Origin: Methanosarcina barkeri MS | GTDB lineage: Archaea; Halobacteriota; Methanosarcinia; Methanosarcinales; Methanosarcinaceae | Direction: 5' to 3' | DNA: 64,000 nt | Assembly (NCBI RefSeq): GCF_000970025.1 | Contig: NZ_CP009528.1 | Location: 3,955,168 to 4,019,167, forward strand | Part shown: one piece after another, positions 8,784-18,017 of the stretch | Layout: each line of letters begins with the position of its first letter | How positions within the stretch are numbered: the first letter of the stretch is position 1 | Position numbers and translations under genes: made by a program | Notes under the pieces: model-generated | Database searches by the model: none | Seen by the model: only the letters and a program-made list of their open reading frames with translations | What the model was told of the DNA's origin: nothing

Positions 8784-9602
8784 TTATTTCTTTCCAAGTT
8801 CTTTTGAACGTTCGGTTGCCCTTATAACTGCATTCATAAACGCAGCCCTGACTCCAGCCTCTTCAAGGGCATGAACACCCTGAATGGTAGTCCCGGCAGG
8901 AGAAGTAACCATATCCTTGAGTTCTCCGGGGTGCAAGCCTGTTTCAAGCATCATTTTTGCAGCCCCAAGTACAGTCTGGGCTGAGAGAGTGAGAGCACTT
9001 TTCCTATCCATTCCTTCAAGAACAGCCCCGTCGGCCATTGCCTCAATTACAGGGAAGATAAATGCAGGCCCACTGCCTGAAAGACCTGTAACTGCATCCA
9101 TTATGGACTCAGACACCTGGACTGCAGTACCAACTGCAGAAAAGATCTCAAGGGCAGTTTTCACATCTTCGGGAGTGGCATTTTTGCCTGGAGCAATGCC
9201 TGAAGCAGCTTCGGAAACTGTGGCCGCAATGTTTGGCATTACACGTATGACTCTTGTGCCAGCAGGAAGCGCATTTTCGTAAGTGGCAAGAGGCACACCG
9301 GCTGCAATTGAGATAACAAGTTTATCAGAAGTTATGTCAGCTTTAAGATTTTCGAGTACCGAACCCAGAGTCTGGGGCTTTACTGCTAGAAGAAGAATAT
9401 CGGATGCCCTGGCGATAACAGTATTGTCAGTAGATATATTAATGCCAAGTTTTGCCTTCAGATCGTTTAAGAAAGGCTCGTAAACGTCGGCTGCGCCAAG
9501 GTTTTCAGGCTTTACAATTCCGGCCTTTATAACTCCCTGCATAAGTGCAGAGCCCATTTTTCCTGCTCCGATAAATCCTATCTTTCGGTTCTGATCTACC
9601 AT
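8784..9602 (-). CDS. proC: Pyrroline-5-carboxylate reductase
   Basis: 272 residues, the normal length. Catalyses the last step of proline synthesis, NAD(P)H-dependent reduction of pyrroline-5-carboxylate. The N-terminal Rossmann motif is IGFIGAGKMGSAL (residues 8-20), VKPQTL follows, and the C-terminal dimer domain has the ProC signature (MVTSPAGTTIQGVHALEEAGVRAAFMNAV). Cytosolic. It is the third of three proline genes on the minus strand after proA and proB; the 221-base gap from proB leaves its own promoter possible. Confidence 0.96.
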   Translation of the reverse strand: MVDQNRKIGFIGAGKMGSALMQGVIKAGIVKPENLGAADVYEPFLNDLKAKLGINISTDNTVIARASDILLLAVKPQTLGSVLENLKADITSDKLVISIAAGVPLATYENALPAGTRVIRVMPNIAATVSEAASGIAPGKNATPEDVKTALEIFSAVGTAVQVSESIMDAVTGLSGSGPAFIFPVIEAMADGAVLEGMDRKSALTLSAQTVLGAAKMMLETGLHPGELKDMVTSPAGTTIQGVHALEEAGVRAAFMNAVIRATERSKELGKK

Positions 9603-9823
9603 ATAATTTCTCCTATTTTCAAAATAAATGGGAATATCGAGGTAATTACCTCAAAACGTATTTTCGATTAGTATTGAGTAATTTAAAGGGACTTTATAGC
9701 CCAAATAAATTTATAAGAAATTAGTAGATTGATAAAAGCTTCCAAACTACAAGAAATTAATTTGGATTCTTCAGAAATCCCAAAAAATCCAGTTTAATTC
9801 TTTGAGTATGCTGGAAATTTAAT

Positions 9824-10975
9824 TCAGTTCTCTATTATGCCAATATTTTCTTTTTTTATTACATTACTGTAATTATTATAGCCCAGAATACCCTCAATTT
9901 CGTCGGTGTGGGCACCTTTTATTTTTAGAAGTTCTTCAGAGGTGTAGTCTGTAATTCCTTTCGCAAAGACCCTGCCTTCACACTCTAATCTAACCACATC
10001 TCCCCTATCAAAATTTCCCTCAACTTCCACAACTCCCGCGGGAAGAAGACTGTTTTTCCCGAGAACTGCGTCTTTTGCCCCTGCATCTACACGGATAGTG
10101 CCTGAAGCCCTTGCAAGAATGATCCAGCGGGCACGGTTCTTCTGGATATGCCTTTCAGCCAGGAAAAGGGTACCTATCTCTTCCCCAGACAAAACCTTCA
10201 GAAGCACGTCCTTAATTTCGCTGTTTGCAATCAAGACATAGCAGCCTGCCATGCTACAGATCTTTGCAGCTTTTATCTTGGTCCTCATTCCTCCTACGCC
10301 CTTGAAGCTTGTAGGGTCACCCCCATAACTTTCAATTTCAGGCGTGATTTTTTCCACGAGAGAGATGAGTCTGGCATCATCGTGTATCTTTGGGTTTTTA
10401 TCAAAAAGGCCGTCGATATCCGAAAGAATAATCAGGAGGTCAGCATCGATTTTGCTTGCAACCATTGCAGAAAGCTTGTCATTGTCTCCAAAGATTGCTT
10501 CAATCTCGTTTGTACAGGTACAATCGTTTTCATTTATTATGGGAACTACCCCATATTCCAGAAGGGTAGAGATACTGTTTCTTAGGTTAAGGTAGGATAC
10601 CCGGTCAGAATAGAATTCATAAGTAAGAAGGATCTGAGCAACTTTTATCCCATGTTTCGAAAAAGCTTCGCTCCAGTACTGCATAAGGATGCTCTGTCCT
10701 ACCGCTGCCGCTGCCTGCCTGATAGGAATTTCACGAGGTTTTGGAGAAATGCCCAGCTCATAGAGTCCTACACCTATTGCCCCCGAACTTACCACAATTA
10801 CCTCTTTTCCGCGCTTTCGAAGTTCGGAGACCTGAGCTGCAATATTTTCTATAAAGGTAGGATCAATACTACAGTTTTCTTTTGTACTGTCACAGTTCTG
10901 TTTTGTAAGTGAGGAAGTACCGATTTTGATAACGATTTTATTAACATCATTGAGGAATTCATTTCTATCTGTCAA
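9824..10975 (-). CDS. proB: Glutamate 5-kinase
   Basis: Phosphorylates glutamate to gamma-glutamyl phosphate, the first step of proline synthesis. Kinase domain: KIVIKIGTSSLT at the start, VVSSGAIGVG, IPIRQAAAAVGQS, IINENDC, FGDNDKLSA, LLIILSDIDGLF and GGMRTKI. A PUA domain forms the C-terminus (RVDAGAKDAVL, GDVVRLE, KGITDYTSEEL). The open frame runs to 11053, but a TTG at 10975 preceded by GAGG gives 383 residues, close to the usual 370-380, and puts KIVIKIG where family members have it; the longer N-terminus has no family match. ATG at 11044 is the alternative. Confidence 0.93.
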   Translation of the reverse strand: MTDRNEFLNDVNKIVIKIGTSSLTKQNCDSTKENCSIDPTFIENIAAQVSELRKRGKEVIVVSSGAIGVGLYELGISPKPREIPIRQAAAAVGQSILMQYWSEAFSKHGIKVAQILLTYEFYSDRVSYLNLRNSISTLLEYGVVPIINENDCTCTNEIEAIFGDNDKLSAMVASKIDADLLIILSDIDGLFDKNPKIHDDARLISLVEKITPEIESYGGDPTSFKGVGGMRTKIKAAKICSMAGCYVLIANSEIKDVLLKVLSGEEIGTLFLAERHIQKNRARWIILARASGTIRVDAGAKDAVLGKNSLLPAGVVEVEGNFDRGDVVRLECEGRVFAKGITDYTSEELLKIKGAHTDEIEGILGYNNYSNVIKKENIGIIEN

Positions 10976-11124
10976 TAACAAGGCCTCGTAAAATATTTTG
11001 GGAATACAGCTGAAATTAGTAACAGCTGCAATCCGGATTTCCATCGCTTGCACTCAATTTGAGCTGGTATTCCAATTCAGGTATATAAACATATCATAAG
11101 TCTTCGGCATTCTTCAACAGGGTT

Positions 11125-12468
11125 TCAATTTACATTCTCAAACTTAAGGTCAAGTTTTCTGTGCGTATAGGGTTTTGCATTTTCTCCTGCGTAGTCTGCA
11201 ACAACCTGCCCTTTCCCAAGCAAGATATATTTGTAGATCAGAAGACCTTCCATGCCTACAGGACCACGGGAATGGATTTTGTTTGTGCTTATTCCGACCT
11301 CAGCTCCTTTCCCATAACGATAGCCGTCCGCAAAACGGGTTGAGGCATTTACCATAACACTCGAAGAATCAACAAGCGCTGTGAACGCCTTTCTTCTTGA
11401 AGCATTCTCAGTTATTATTCCATCGGTGTGATGGGAACCGAAAGTGTTTATGTGGTCGATAGCTTCCTTTATAGTATTAACGAGTTTTATCGAAAGAATG
11501 AGATCATTGTACTCAAGACTCCAGTCCTCTTCCGTAGCTCGTGAGAGAGGAGAAAGCCCTCTTTTTTCAAGCAGAGTATAACTATCCTCGTCACAGCGTA
11601 ATTCAACCCCTGCACCAAGGTACATCTCTGCCATTTTCGGCAGAAAAGAATCTGCAATTTTACGGTTTATCAGAAGGGTTTCAATGGCGTTGCATACTGC
11701 AGGATACTGTACTTTCGCATCGAAGCAGACCTTCCAGGCTGTATCGAGATCCGCATATTCGTCCACATAGATATGGCAGATCCCACTGGTATGCCCCAGT
11801 ACAGGGATTTTCGTATTTTTCTGAATAAACTTGACAAATTCATTTGAACCCCTGGGGATAAGGAGGTCTACATAGGCATCAAGGCTCAAAAGGTCCATTA
11901 TCTCTTCTCTGGTTTCCATAAGCTGGAAAGCCCCTGCTGGCATGCCGTCTGTGGATTCTATGGCTTTTACAAGAATCTGGAAAATCGTGCGGTTTGACTC
12001 TCTGGCTTCACTCCCGCCTTTGAAGATGGTCGCGTTCCCGCTCTTAAGGCAAAGGGACATAACCTGAGGCACCACGTCAGGTCGAGATTCAAAGATGACA
12101 CCTATAAGGCCAATAGGACAGCTCACCTGGTAGAGAATAAGGTCTTTGTCCAGCTCAAGAGTAGAGAGAGTGTCTCCTACAGGATCTTTGAGCTTAATTA
12201 CATCTCTGATTCCTGCAATCATTCCATCAATCTTTGAGTCACTTACTTTAAGCCTGTCTACAAGAGCCTGAGTAAGCTTCCCTTTCTTTTTCAGTTCCGC
12301 CGCAGCTTCAAGATCTTTTGCATTTGCATCCAGAATAGCTGTCCTTTCCTTGTCCAGAGCCTGAGCCATGGCCTCAAGCGCAAGGTTTTTTACTTCCGTA
12401 CTTACACTGGAAAGTTCAATCGATGCCTTTTTTGCCTTTATTACCTTGGATTTAATATCTTCAGCCAT
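11125..12468 (-). CDS. proA: Gamma-glutamyl phosphate reductase
   Basis: 447 residues. Reduces gamma-glutamyl phosphate with NADPH to glutamate semialdehyde, the second step of proline synthesis. An aldehyde-dehydrogenase-fold enzyme: IGVIFESRPDVVPQV, LKSGNATIFKGGSEA, LIPRGSNEFVKFI, the catalytic cysteine in YPAVCNAIETLL, and RYGKGAEVGISTNKIHSRGPVG at the end. The start at 12468 (MAEDIKSK) has a GGTG site 5 bases upstream; the frame to 12528 does not. First gene of the proA-proB-proC set. Its upstream region carries a long 26-bp tandem array. Confidence 0.95.
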   Translation of the reverse strand: MAEDIKSKVIKAKKASIELSSVSTEVKNLALEAMAQALDKERTAILDANAKDLEAAAELKKKGKLTQALVDRLKVSDSKIDGMIAGIRDVIKLKDPVGDTLSTLELDKDLILYQVSCPIGLIGVIFESRPDVVPQVMSLCLKSGNATIFKGGSEARESNRTIFQILVKAIESTDGMPAGAFQLMETREEIMDLLSLDAYVDLLIPRGSNEFVKFIQKNTKIPVLGHTSGICHIYVDEYADLDTAWKVCFDAKVQYPAVCNAIETLLINRKIADSFLPKMAEMYLGAGVELRCDEDSYTLLEKRGLSPLSRATEEDWSLEYNDLILSIKLVNTIKEAIDHINTFGSHHTDGIITENASRRKAFTALVDSSSVMVNASTRFADGYRYGKGAEVGISTNKIHSRGPVGMEGLLIYKYILLGKGQVVADYAGENAKPYTHRKLDLKFENVN

Positions 12469-13671
12469 ATAATCACCTTCTAATATAATGATTTCTGTAT
12501 GCCTTAGTTTAAGGAATTGGGCAGCCAAACCTGTTATTGTATCATTTAATTTACAGAAGATTCGGCATTACTCGATAACGGATAGAAGTAAGATCTTACT
12601 AAAGATCTTACTATTGGATTATACAGGTAATGATCTTATCATTGAATTACAGATAATGATCATATCATTGAATTACAGATAATCATCTTATCATTGAATT
12701 ACAGGTAATCATCTTATCATTGAATTACAGATAATCATCTTATCATTGAATTACAGATAATCATCTTATCATTGAATTACAGATAATCATCTTATCATTG
12801 AATTACAGATAATCATCTTATCATTGAATTACAGATAATCATCTTATCATTGAATTACAGATAATCATCTTATCATTGAATTACAAATGATGAGACTCAC
12901 TATTGAAAGCACTGAACTTAAATTGAATATCAGAAATAAATTAAAGATCATTTTTTCTTTAAATCAAGGGTATATCCATAATTCTAAAGATGTATTAATT
13001 CTTCCGCTGCATTTATGAAGTAAACACGACGAAAAGAAAGAGAACATAGTTGTGCAATACCTTTTGATACCTTATTATACGCTAGCTATTTCGGTATATG
13101 ATATAGAGAAGTCCTAGATAAAAGATGGCATTTTATCAAATAACATTTTATTTTTGATAGTTTAGTTTTAATATATATTTTTAATATTTTATATAATATT
13201 TAACTTGTGAGATCTAATTCGGATTTAAATTCTGGAAATTTTATCTGATGACTTGATATCAGGAGCGCAAGTTTGTTAAAATATTCATATTTTAAATTTA
13301 CCTGAAATAAGTCTCTACCTTATTAAAAATTTATTTTAGACTCCATAAAATTGGCAATTAACCTTGAGCAGTGTAATATAATAGATACAGTGTAATATAA
13401 TAGATAAAATTACTATAGTTTTAATTATATCAAAGTTGAAAATTAATAGTATATTCTTATGAAATTTGTTTTCATAATATATATATATAAAAAGGGCAGA
13501 ATTCAGATAAAAACATCTGTAAAAGAGAAGATTAAAGAAGCTTTCTTACTTAAGAAATAAAACTTTCTCATTGAGAGATATTATTTCAAAACGAATATAT
13601 ATACGATGAATATAAGTATAGAATACACGACTTCATTATCTGGAAGCGTATACTACATCTGAAAAAAGAAA
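12469..13671. other. Long AT-rich intergenic region
   Basis: No gene seen in about 1.2 kb. It holds the 26-bp tandem array (12613-12889), a direct repeat GTGTAATATAATAGATA at 13372 and 13391, and TATA-like tracts (TATATATATATAAAAA near 13480) that may drive the small gene pair at 13672. Confidence 0.6.
12613..12889. repeat. 26-bp tandem repeat, about 10.6 copies
   Basis: Unit of 26 bases built on AATCATCTTATCATTG followed by AATTACAGAT. The middle copies are identical and the first two and the last are diverged (AATGATC in place of AATCATC). There are no spacers, so it is not a CRISPR. It lies between proA and the divergent small gene pair and has the form of a minisatellite. Confidence 0.9.
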
Positions 13672-13902
13672 TTGCAAGGTACCCTTATAATTTTTGAAGA
13701 TCTCTTAGCTAAGAGAAATGAAATTTTACAGCCTGGGGACCAGACCATATATAGCGTCGGAAAAGCGATAAAAAGATCATCAGAGGCCAGAATGTCCGAA
13801 AATATGGCTGTTCAGCATCTTTCATACACAAAGTTTATTATAGGGGTAAATCCATATCAAAATGGGGATAACTTCAGTATATTGGTGGTGTGTAAAAAAT
13901 GA
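13672..13902 (+). CDS. Small hypothetical protein, translationally coupled to the next gene
   Basis: 76 residues from a TTG start; a TGA at 13660-13662 closes the frame upstream, so the only alternative is an internal ATG at residue 41. The evidence for it being real is the ATGA overlap of its stop with the start of the next gene (13899) and a protein-like composition (YTKFIIGVNPYQNGDNFSILVVCKK ends with an amphipathic beta pattern). I do not recognise the family. No membrane segment or known motif. The ribosome site before the TTG is weak, so the N-terminus is doubtful. Confidence 0.45.
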   Translation: MQGTLIIFEDLLAKRNEILQPGDQTIYSVGKAIKRSSEARMSENMAVQHLSYTKFIIGVNPYQNGDNFSILVVCKK

Positions 13903-14303
13903 AATCATTCGCGCTAGTCCGAGCAGACGACTCGGATAAAGTAAAAATAGCCTTACATGATCTAGAAAGATACGGACATATTCAATTTTCAGCTACTCCA
14001 AAATGCATAGAACCAAACTATGCTGATGAACTTCTTGTTAGTGTAATGGGCGTATCCCTCAAGTCAAAATGCAACTCTGCAGCACTGGTGGAGTTGAATA
14101 ATCATGCAGGGGCGGCAATTAGTAGACTGAAGAAAATTCATCCTCCTGCTCATATAATCATCATCAGTCCAAGACACAAAATGTTTGAAGAGCTGGCTGG
14201 TAATTTTCCGAAGTATCCGGAATTCGATAGAACATTTAACCATCAGAAGGCTCCACAGAGTATGGAGATAATTCAAGAGAAAGCAGAACCTAATAAAGAA
14301 TAA
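13899..14303 (+). CDS. DUF356-like archaeal protein
   Basis: 134 residues. The N-terminus FALVRADDSDKVKIALHDLERYG and the later IIIISPRHKMFEELAGNFP resemble the DUF356 family of small methanogen proteins with no known function; this match is from memory of the pattern. Soluble, with a charged tail. Its start overlaps the stop of the preceding small gene (ATGA), so the two are co-translated. No other gene on this strand follows. Confidence 0.6.
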   Translation: MKSFALVRADDSDKVKIALHDLERYGHIQFSATPKCIEPNYADELLVSVMGVSLKSKCNSAALVELNNHAGAAISRLKKIHPPAHIIIISPRHKMFEELAGNFPKYPEFDRTFNHQKAPQSMEIIQEKAEPNKE

Positions 14304-14458
14304 GCCAAGTCCGTCAATTGTTAATGTTAACTTTAATATTTGGTTTTAATGATAACTTTAGTGTTTGTTTTTAATAGTGGCTAGAATATTAATTTTAATA
14401 TTAATTTATGAACTTGACCTTTAAATTTCATTTTTAATATTTAGACTTATTGGAAATC

Positions 14459-14878
14459 CTACTTTGAACAGGAGCCAGTTTTCAATCTCAGCTTGGAAAC
14501 ATAAGTGTACAGGCTTTCTACATCTTTAATTTCCTTCTGAGAGATGAGTCGGAGTTTGTTTCGGATCTCAAGTTCGGGTTTCAAACCGAAACTCTGAAAG
14601 TATTCTGAAAGTTTTATAGCCAGGATGTCACCTCGTCTGTCCCAATCAGTTAGTATAACTACTTCACTACCAAGCCGAGAAATTTTCTCAGAGAAATTAA
14701 AAAGAGATTGATGGGTTGCAAGTTCAAAATTGCCTTCAATTCCAAGTCTTTTCAGTGAAAGAACGTCTCTTTTTCCTTCAACAATAATAATTGCTCCCCT
14801 TCCAGAATATTCAGAGAGTTCCGAGAGCAACTCTTCAATTCTTTCAAGCCTTTTTCTGTAAATTTCAAGATCAGACAC
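14459..14878 (-). CDS. UPF0292 Toprim-domain protein
   Basis: 139 residues made up of a single Toprim domain: [20 protein letters not shown] gives the catalytic glutamate (VEGKRD), and [11 protein letters not shown] gives the DxD metal-binding pair. Related to the Toprim of RNase M5 and primases, so it may cut or bind nucleic acid with Mg2+, but UPF0292 members are uncharacterised. Archaeal members have this length. Soluble. It is followed downstream in the opposite direction by the DUF356-like gene; the UPF0235 gene lies upstream on the same strand, 120 bases away. Confidence 0.85.
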   Translation of the reverse strand: MSDLEIYRKRLERIEELLSELSEYSGRGAIIIVEGKRDVLSLKRLGIEGNFELATHQSLFNFSEKISRLGSEVVILTDWDRRGDILAIKLSEYFQSFGLKPELEIRNKLRLISQKEIKDVESLYTYVSKLRLKTGSCSK

Positions 14879-14999
14879 GTTTTCTGCAACCTTTTTAGTA
14901 ATTAAAACTTTAAGAGAACTGCAGTTTACTCATAGGCATTTCACTTATCAGGAGATAAGGAGGTTACTCTTGAAGTTCGGTTATTTTTAAATGTAGTTT

Positions 15000-15329
15000 T
15001 TAAATTTTGGGGTTATTTATTAAATGCGCTCCAAAAACTGAAACTGCCTGTTGATATGAAACTCCTTTTAACAATAAAGACTTCTTACTGCTTGTTGCCC
15101 CACTGTTTATACTAATATTAGAACTGTTAATTGCGAAGAGTTCAGCAAGGCATTCTATCAGTTGCTCGTTTGCCTTTCCCTTCTGGGCATTTTTGGTTAG
15201 TTTTACTTCAATTCGCTTGCGCCACTCATTATAACCACTTGGAACCGAAATCGACCTGGAGCCTGGAGTAACCTCTATATCAACAATTACACCGGAACCC
15301 AGATCTGTTATTGCCTCTTCGAAGGACAT
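15000..15329 (-). CDS. UPF0235 (DUF167/YggU) family protein
   Basis: 109 residues. DUF167 fold: IVDIEVTPGSRSISVP at the start, IEVKLTKNAQKGKANEQLIECLAELF in the centre with the conserved KGKAN, then a beta strand (ISINSGATSSKKSLLLKG). Small conserved protein of unknown function found in all domains of life. Starts at ATG with an AGGTAAAAG site upstream. May be co-transcribed with the UPF0292 gene. Confidence 0.88.
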   Translation of the reverse strand: MSFEEAITDLGSGVIVDIEVTPGSRSISVPSGYNEWRKRIEVKLTKNAQKGKANEQLIECLAELFAINSSNISINSGATSSKKSLLLKGVSYQQAVSVFGAHLINNPKI

Positions 15330-15584
15330 ATCTTTTACCTTTCTGGAGGGATTATATAAATCAATAACGGGATGATCCGTTAAAGTAAAGAAACTAAAGA
15401 AATAATAGGAAACAATAACAACATAAGATTAAAAGTTTAAACAAATGAAATTTTAAACAAGTAAAAGCTTAAACAAATAAAATTTCAAGCAAATAAGATT
15501 TTAAACAAAGAATGGCTCAAATAAGTAAAATTTAAAGTAAATAACGTTTAGGTTCATTGTTTAAAGAACGTCTGGAAAGAGTTT

Positions 15585-15710
15585 TTAAAAGACGGAGAAA
15601 ATAGTGCTGTAGCCCTTGCGCACTAACTCCGAAAGCTCATCCTCTGGTTTTCCGCAGTCACTTTCAGTTACCCTCGTGCAGGGCAGTGTCACACTATCAA
15701 TGTACCGCAT
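15585..15710 (-). CDS. Small protein of 41 residues
   Basis: An open frame from ATG at 15710 to TAA at 15585 encodes a 41-residue peptide that begins MRYIDSVTLPCTRVTESDC, continues KPEDELSELVRKG and ends YSTIFSVF. The segment is clearly richer in GC than its AT-rich surroundings, the composition is protein-like, and an upstream diverged copy (15712-15785) aligns with it at the peptide level, which argues for selection on coding. Two cysteines (11 and 19) might bind metal. There is no good ribosome site, but two TATA-like boxes at 15785-15808 on this strand allow a short-leader mRNA. I know no family for it. Confidence 0.45.
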   Translation of the reverse strand: MRYIDSVTLPCTRVTESDCGKPEDELSELVRKGYSTIFSVF

Positions 15711-15711
15711 T

Positions 15712-15785
15712 GGGGTTGTCTATACACTCACAGTCAGGATTTTCCATTACCTCGTGCAAGGACCTATACAATGCGACGAAGTCAT
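15712..15785 (-). pseudogene. Frameshifted tandem copy of the 41-residue mini-gene
   Basis: From ATG at 15785 the frame reads MTSSHCIGPCTR and then stops. Compared with the intact neighbour (TLPCTRVTESDCG) one base is missing after AGG; shifting frame recovers VMENPDCE, parallel to VTES-DCG. The DNA TGCACGAGG-TAA is shared by both copies (15748-15760 and 15671-15683). This reads as a decayed tandem duplicate. Confidence 0.4.
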
Positions 15786-16015
15786 ATTATATACATAGTA
15801 ATATATAAAAATGTCGGCAAACTCAGGGTTTACTACATTGTATATATATTAAGAAGATATTTATATTAAAAACCGATTTACCTTAAGAGAACCGATTTCG
15901 ATTATAAGAGCAGTATAAGAACCTGACAATGTGGAGAAACAACTTGAAAGAATGCAGAATTAACTGCAAACTGCAGATGATAGATATCATAAAAAATGCA
16001 GATAATAAACATAAT

Positions 16016-16149
16016 AACAAATAATAAAAAATAATAAAAAATAATAAAAAATAATAAAAAATAATAGAAAATAATAAAAAATAATAAAAAATAATAGAAA
16101 ATAATAAAAAATAATAGAAAATAATAGAAAATAATAAAAAATAATAAAA
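16016..16149. repeat. 10-bp microsatellite
   Basis: About 13 units of AATAATAAAA with A/G variants (AATAATAGAA). Purine-only on this strand. Non-coding. Confidence 0.85.
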
Positions 16150-16275
16150 ACCAAGAAAAGTAGTGAGTGATATTCCTAACGGGAGTACATACTCAAAAAA
16201 ATTATATTTTGAGAAAATTAAATTTTGAAGATTGATATATTCTGAAAAATAAGAATGTAAAAAATCTGAAGAAAG

Positions 16276-16290
16276 ACTTATATATTATGT
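16276..16290 (+). promoter_or_regulatory. TATA-like box for the amidohydrolase gene
   Basis: CTTATATATTATG lies 60-75 bases before the ATG at 16351, in a position suited to initiation near 16310. Confidence 0.45.
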
Positions 16291-16350
16291 ATATGTTTGC
16301 TTTTCCACAAATTGAACATAGTGCTTAATGAGTAGCTGAGGTGCGTATAT

Positions 16351-17460
16351 ATGTACGGCACTGAACGGATAATTCCCGGGACAATTATTGCAGGCCCTGA
16401 ACTGGAACCTATTGAGGGGTATATCTGCGTAAAGAGAGGAATAATTACGGAGATTGGGGAAGAGCATACACTCTCTAAGAACATAATTGCTCCCTGTTTT
16501 GTCAATGCACATACTCATCTTGGAGACTCGGTATTCAAAGACCCTCCTCTGGGAAAAGTTTCTGGATTTAGGACTCAAAGAGACCTGGATGCTCTTGTAA
16601 AACCTCCTGACGGGTTAAAACACAGGATATTAAGAGACACGCCATACACAACCCTGATAGAGGGTATGAGAAGGTCCTTGCTGGACATGATAGAAACCGG
16701 AACCTGTGCTTTTGCGGATTTCAGAGAAGGAGGTGTTGTAGGGGTTGCAGCCCTGAATAAAGCTCTCGAAGGACTTAAACTCCATTCCATGATACTGGGC
16801 AGACCTACAGAACCTGAACAGCCACTTCAGGTTGTACTGGCAGAAGTAAGAAGAATTCTTTTACATTCTACCGGACTTGGAATGAGTGGGGCAAATGACC
16901 TTGATCTCGAACTATTGGAGAATATTGCTACCTGCACACGGCAGCGTAGAAAATTCTTTGCGATCCATGCCGGAGAAAAAGATACGAGCGACATAGAAAA
17001 AGCACTGTCACTTGAGCCAGATCTTCTGATTCATATGACAAATGCCACAAAAAAAGATCTTGAAAACGTGGCTGATGCGAAGATTCCGGTTGTTGTCTGT
17101 CCGAGGTCTAACCTAATAACAGGAGCAGGAATTGCACCTGTTGCCGAGATGCTGGAAGCGGGGATAAAAGTAGCTGCAGGAACGGATAATGTAATGTTAA
17201 ATTCTGTAAATATGTTTGCTGAAATGGAATTTATGTCTAAAATTTATTCCATTGATGACAGGCAAGTATTTAAAATTTGCACACTTAATGGTTCCTTTGT
17301 AATGGGATCTGATTCTACGGGTTCGATACAAAAGGGGAATAAAGCTAATCTCATGATCCTGAATGGAAATTCCAATAATCTTGCAGGGATAAAGAACCCC
17401 ATAAGTGGAATCACAAGGCGGGCAAGACCCGATGACATACTATCAGTACTTCATTCGTAA
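16351..17460 (+). CDS. Amidohydrolase superfamily protein
   Basis: 369 residues. Metal-dependent hydrolase of the cytosine deaminase/chlorohydrolase type. The metal-binding HTH is in FVNAHTHLGDS (about residue 50), the second histidine in FFAIHAGEKDT, a third set in LLIHMTNATKKDL, and the catalytic aspartate in VAAGTDNVML. N- and C-terminal beta strands form the usual composite sandwich (ANLMILNG). The substrate is likely a ring amine or amide but cannot be named. Starts a co-directional group with the UspA and CBS genes, 18 and 86 bases apart, which suggests one transcript. Confidence 0.85.
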   Translation: MYGTERIIPGTIIAGPELEPIEGYICVKRGIITEIGEEHTLSKNIIAPCFVNAHTHLGDSVFKDPPLGKVSGFRTQRDLDALVKPPDGLKHRILRDTPYTTLIEGMRRSLLDMIETGTCAFADFREGGVVGVAALNKALEGLKLHSMILGRPTEPEQPLQVVLAEVRRILLHSTGLGMSGANDLDLELLENIATCTRQRRKFFAIHAGEKDTSDIEKALSLEPDLLIHMTNATKKDLENVADAKIPVVVCPRSNLITGAGIAPVAEMLEAGIKVAAGTDNVMLNSVNMFAEMEFMSKIYSIDDRQVFKICTLNGSFVMGSDSTGSIQKGNKANLMILNGNSNNLAGIKNPISGITRRARPDDILSVLHS

Positions 17461-17478
17461 AGCAAATGGAGAACAGAC

Positions 17479-17931
17479 ATGATGAGCGAATTTTACCGGA
17501 ATATAGTGATTGCAACAGACGGATCCGAGAACAGCCTTAAGGCTATTTCTTACGGTATTGAGATTGCAAAACTCAGCGGGGCCACGGTTCACGCTCTCTA
17601 CGTAATAGATATAACTTCTTTTTCTTCGATACCTATGGATGCAGGATGGGAAGCAATATATGATACCCTGAGAGGAGAAGGGGAGAAAGCGATATCCATG
17701 GTACAGGAACGCGGAAAAGTCTCAGGAGTTGAGGTAAGAGAAGTTCTGTTGGAAGGTCACCCAAGTAATGAAATTATAAATTTTGCAGAAAACAATAACG
17801 CTGACCTGATAGTTGTTGGCACCCTCGGAAAAACCGGACTAGACAGGTTTCTGATGGGAAGTGTTGCAGAGAAAGTAGTAAGAGGCTCAAAAGTCCCGGT
17901 CCTGGTTGTCCGGAGTGAAAAACAAGATTAA
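17479..17931 (+). CDS. Universal stress protein (UspA family)
   Basis: 150 residues, the normal UspA length. IVIATDGSENSLKAISYGIEIAK is the first strand and helix; the ATP-binding signature is IVVGTLGKTGLDRFLMGSVAEKVVRGSKVPVLVVR, with G-2X-G-9X-G(S). Binds ATP and takes part in stress responses whose targets are unknown. The first of two ATGs (17479) is chosen since GGAG lies 8 bases upstream. Probably co-transcribed with the amidohydrolase and CBS genes. Confidence 0.94.
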   Translation: MMSEFYRNIVIATDGSENSLKAISYGIEIAKLSGATVHALYVIDITSFSSIPMDAGWEAIYDTLRGEGEKAISMVQERGKVSGVEVREVLLEGHPSNEIINFAENNNADLIVVGTLGKTGLDRFLMGSVAEKVVRGSKVPVLVVRSEKQD

Positions 17932-18017
17932 GACTTTCTGCTAACTGGAAGCCTTTTGAGAAAATAAACAGAGGAGAAAGAAAACCAGGATTCAGAGTAT
18001 ACAAAGGTGTAGATTAC

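Larger units (their letters stand above)
15330..16350. other. Repeat-rich intergenic region with a hidden mini-gene
   Basis: Besides the mini-gene and its relic (15585-15785) it contains a degenerate A-rich repeat at 15425-15545 (TTAAACAAATAAAATTT-like units) and a 10-bp microsatellite at 16016-16149. A TATA-like box near 16278 serves the amidohydrolase gene. Confidence 0.6.

Noticed and set aside
12613-12889. Possible CRISPR array
   Set aside because: The repeats are contiguous without unique spacers and there are no cas genes.
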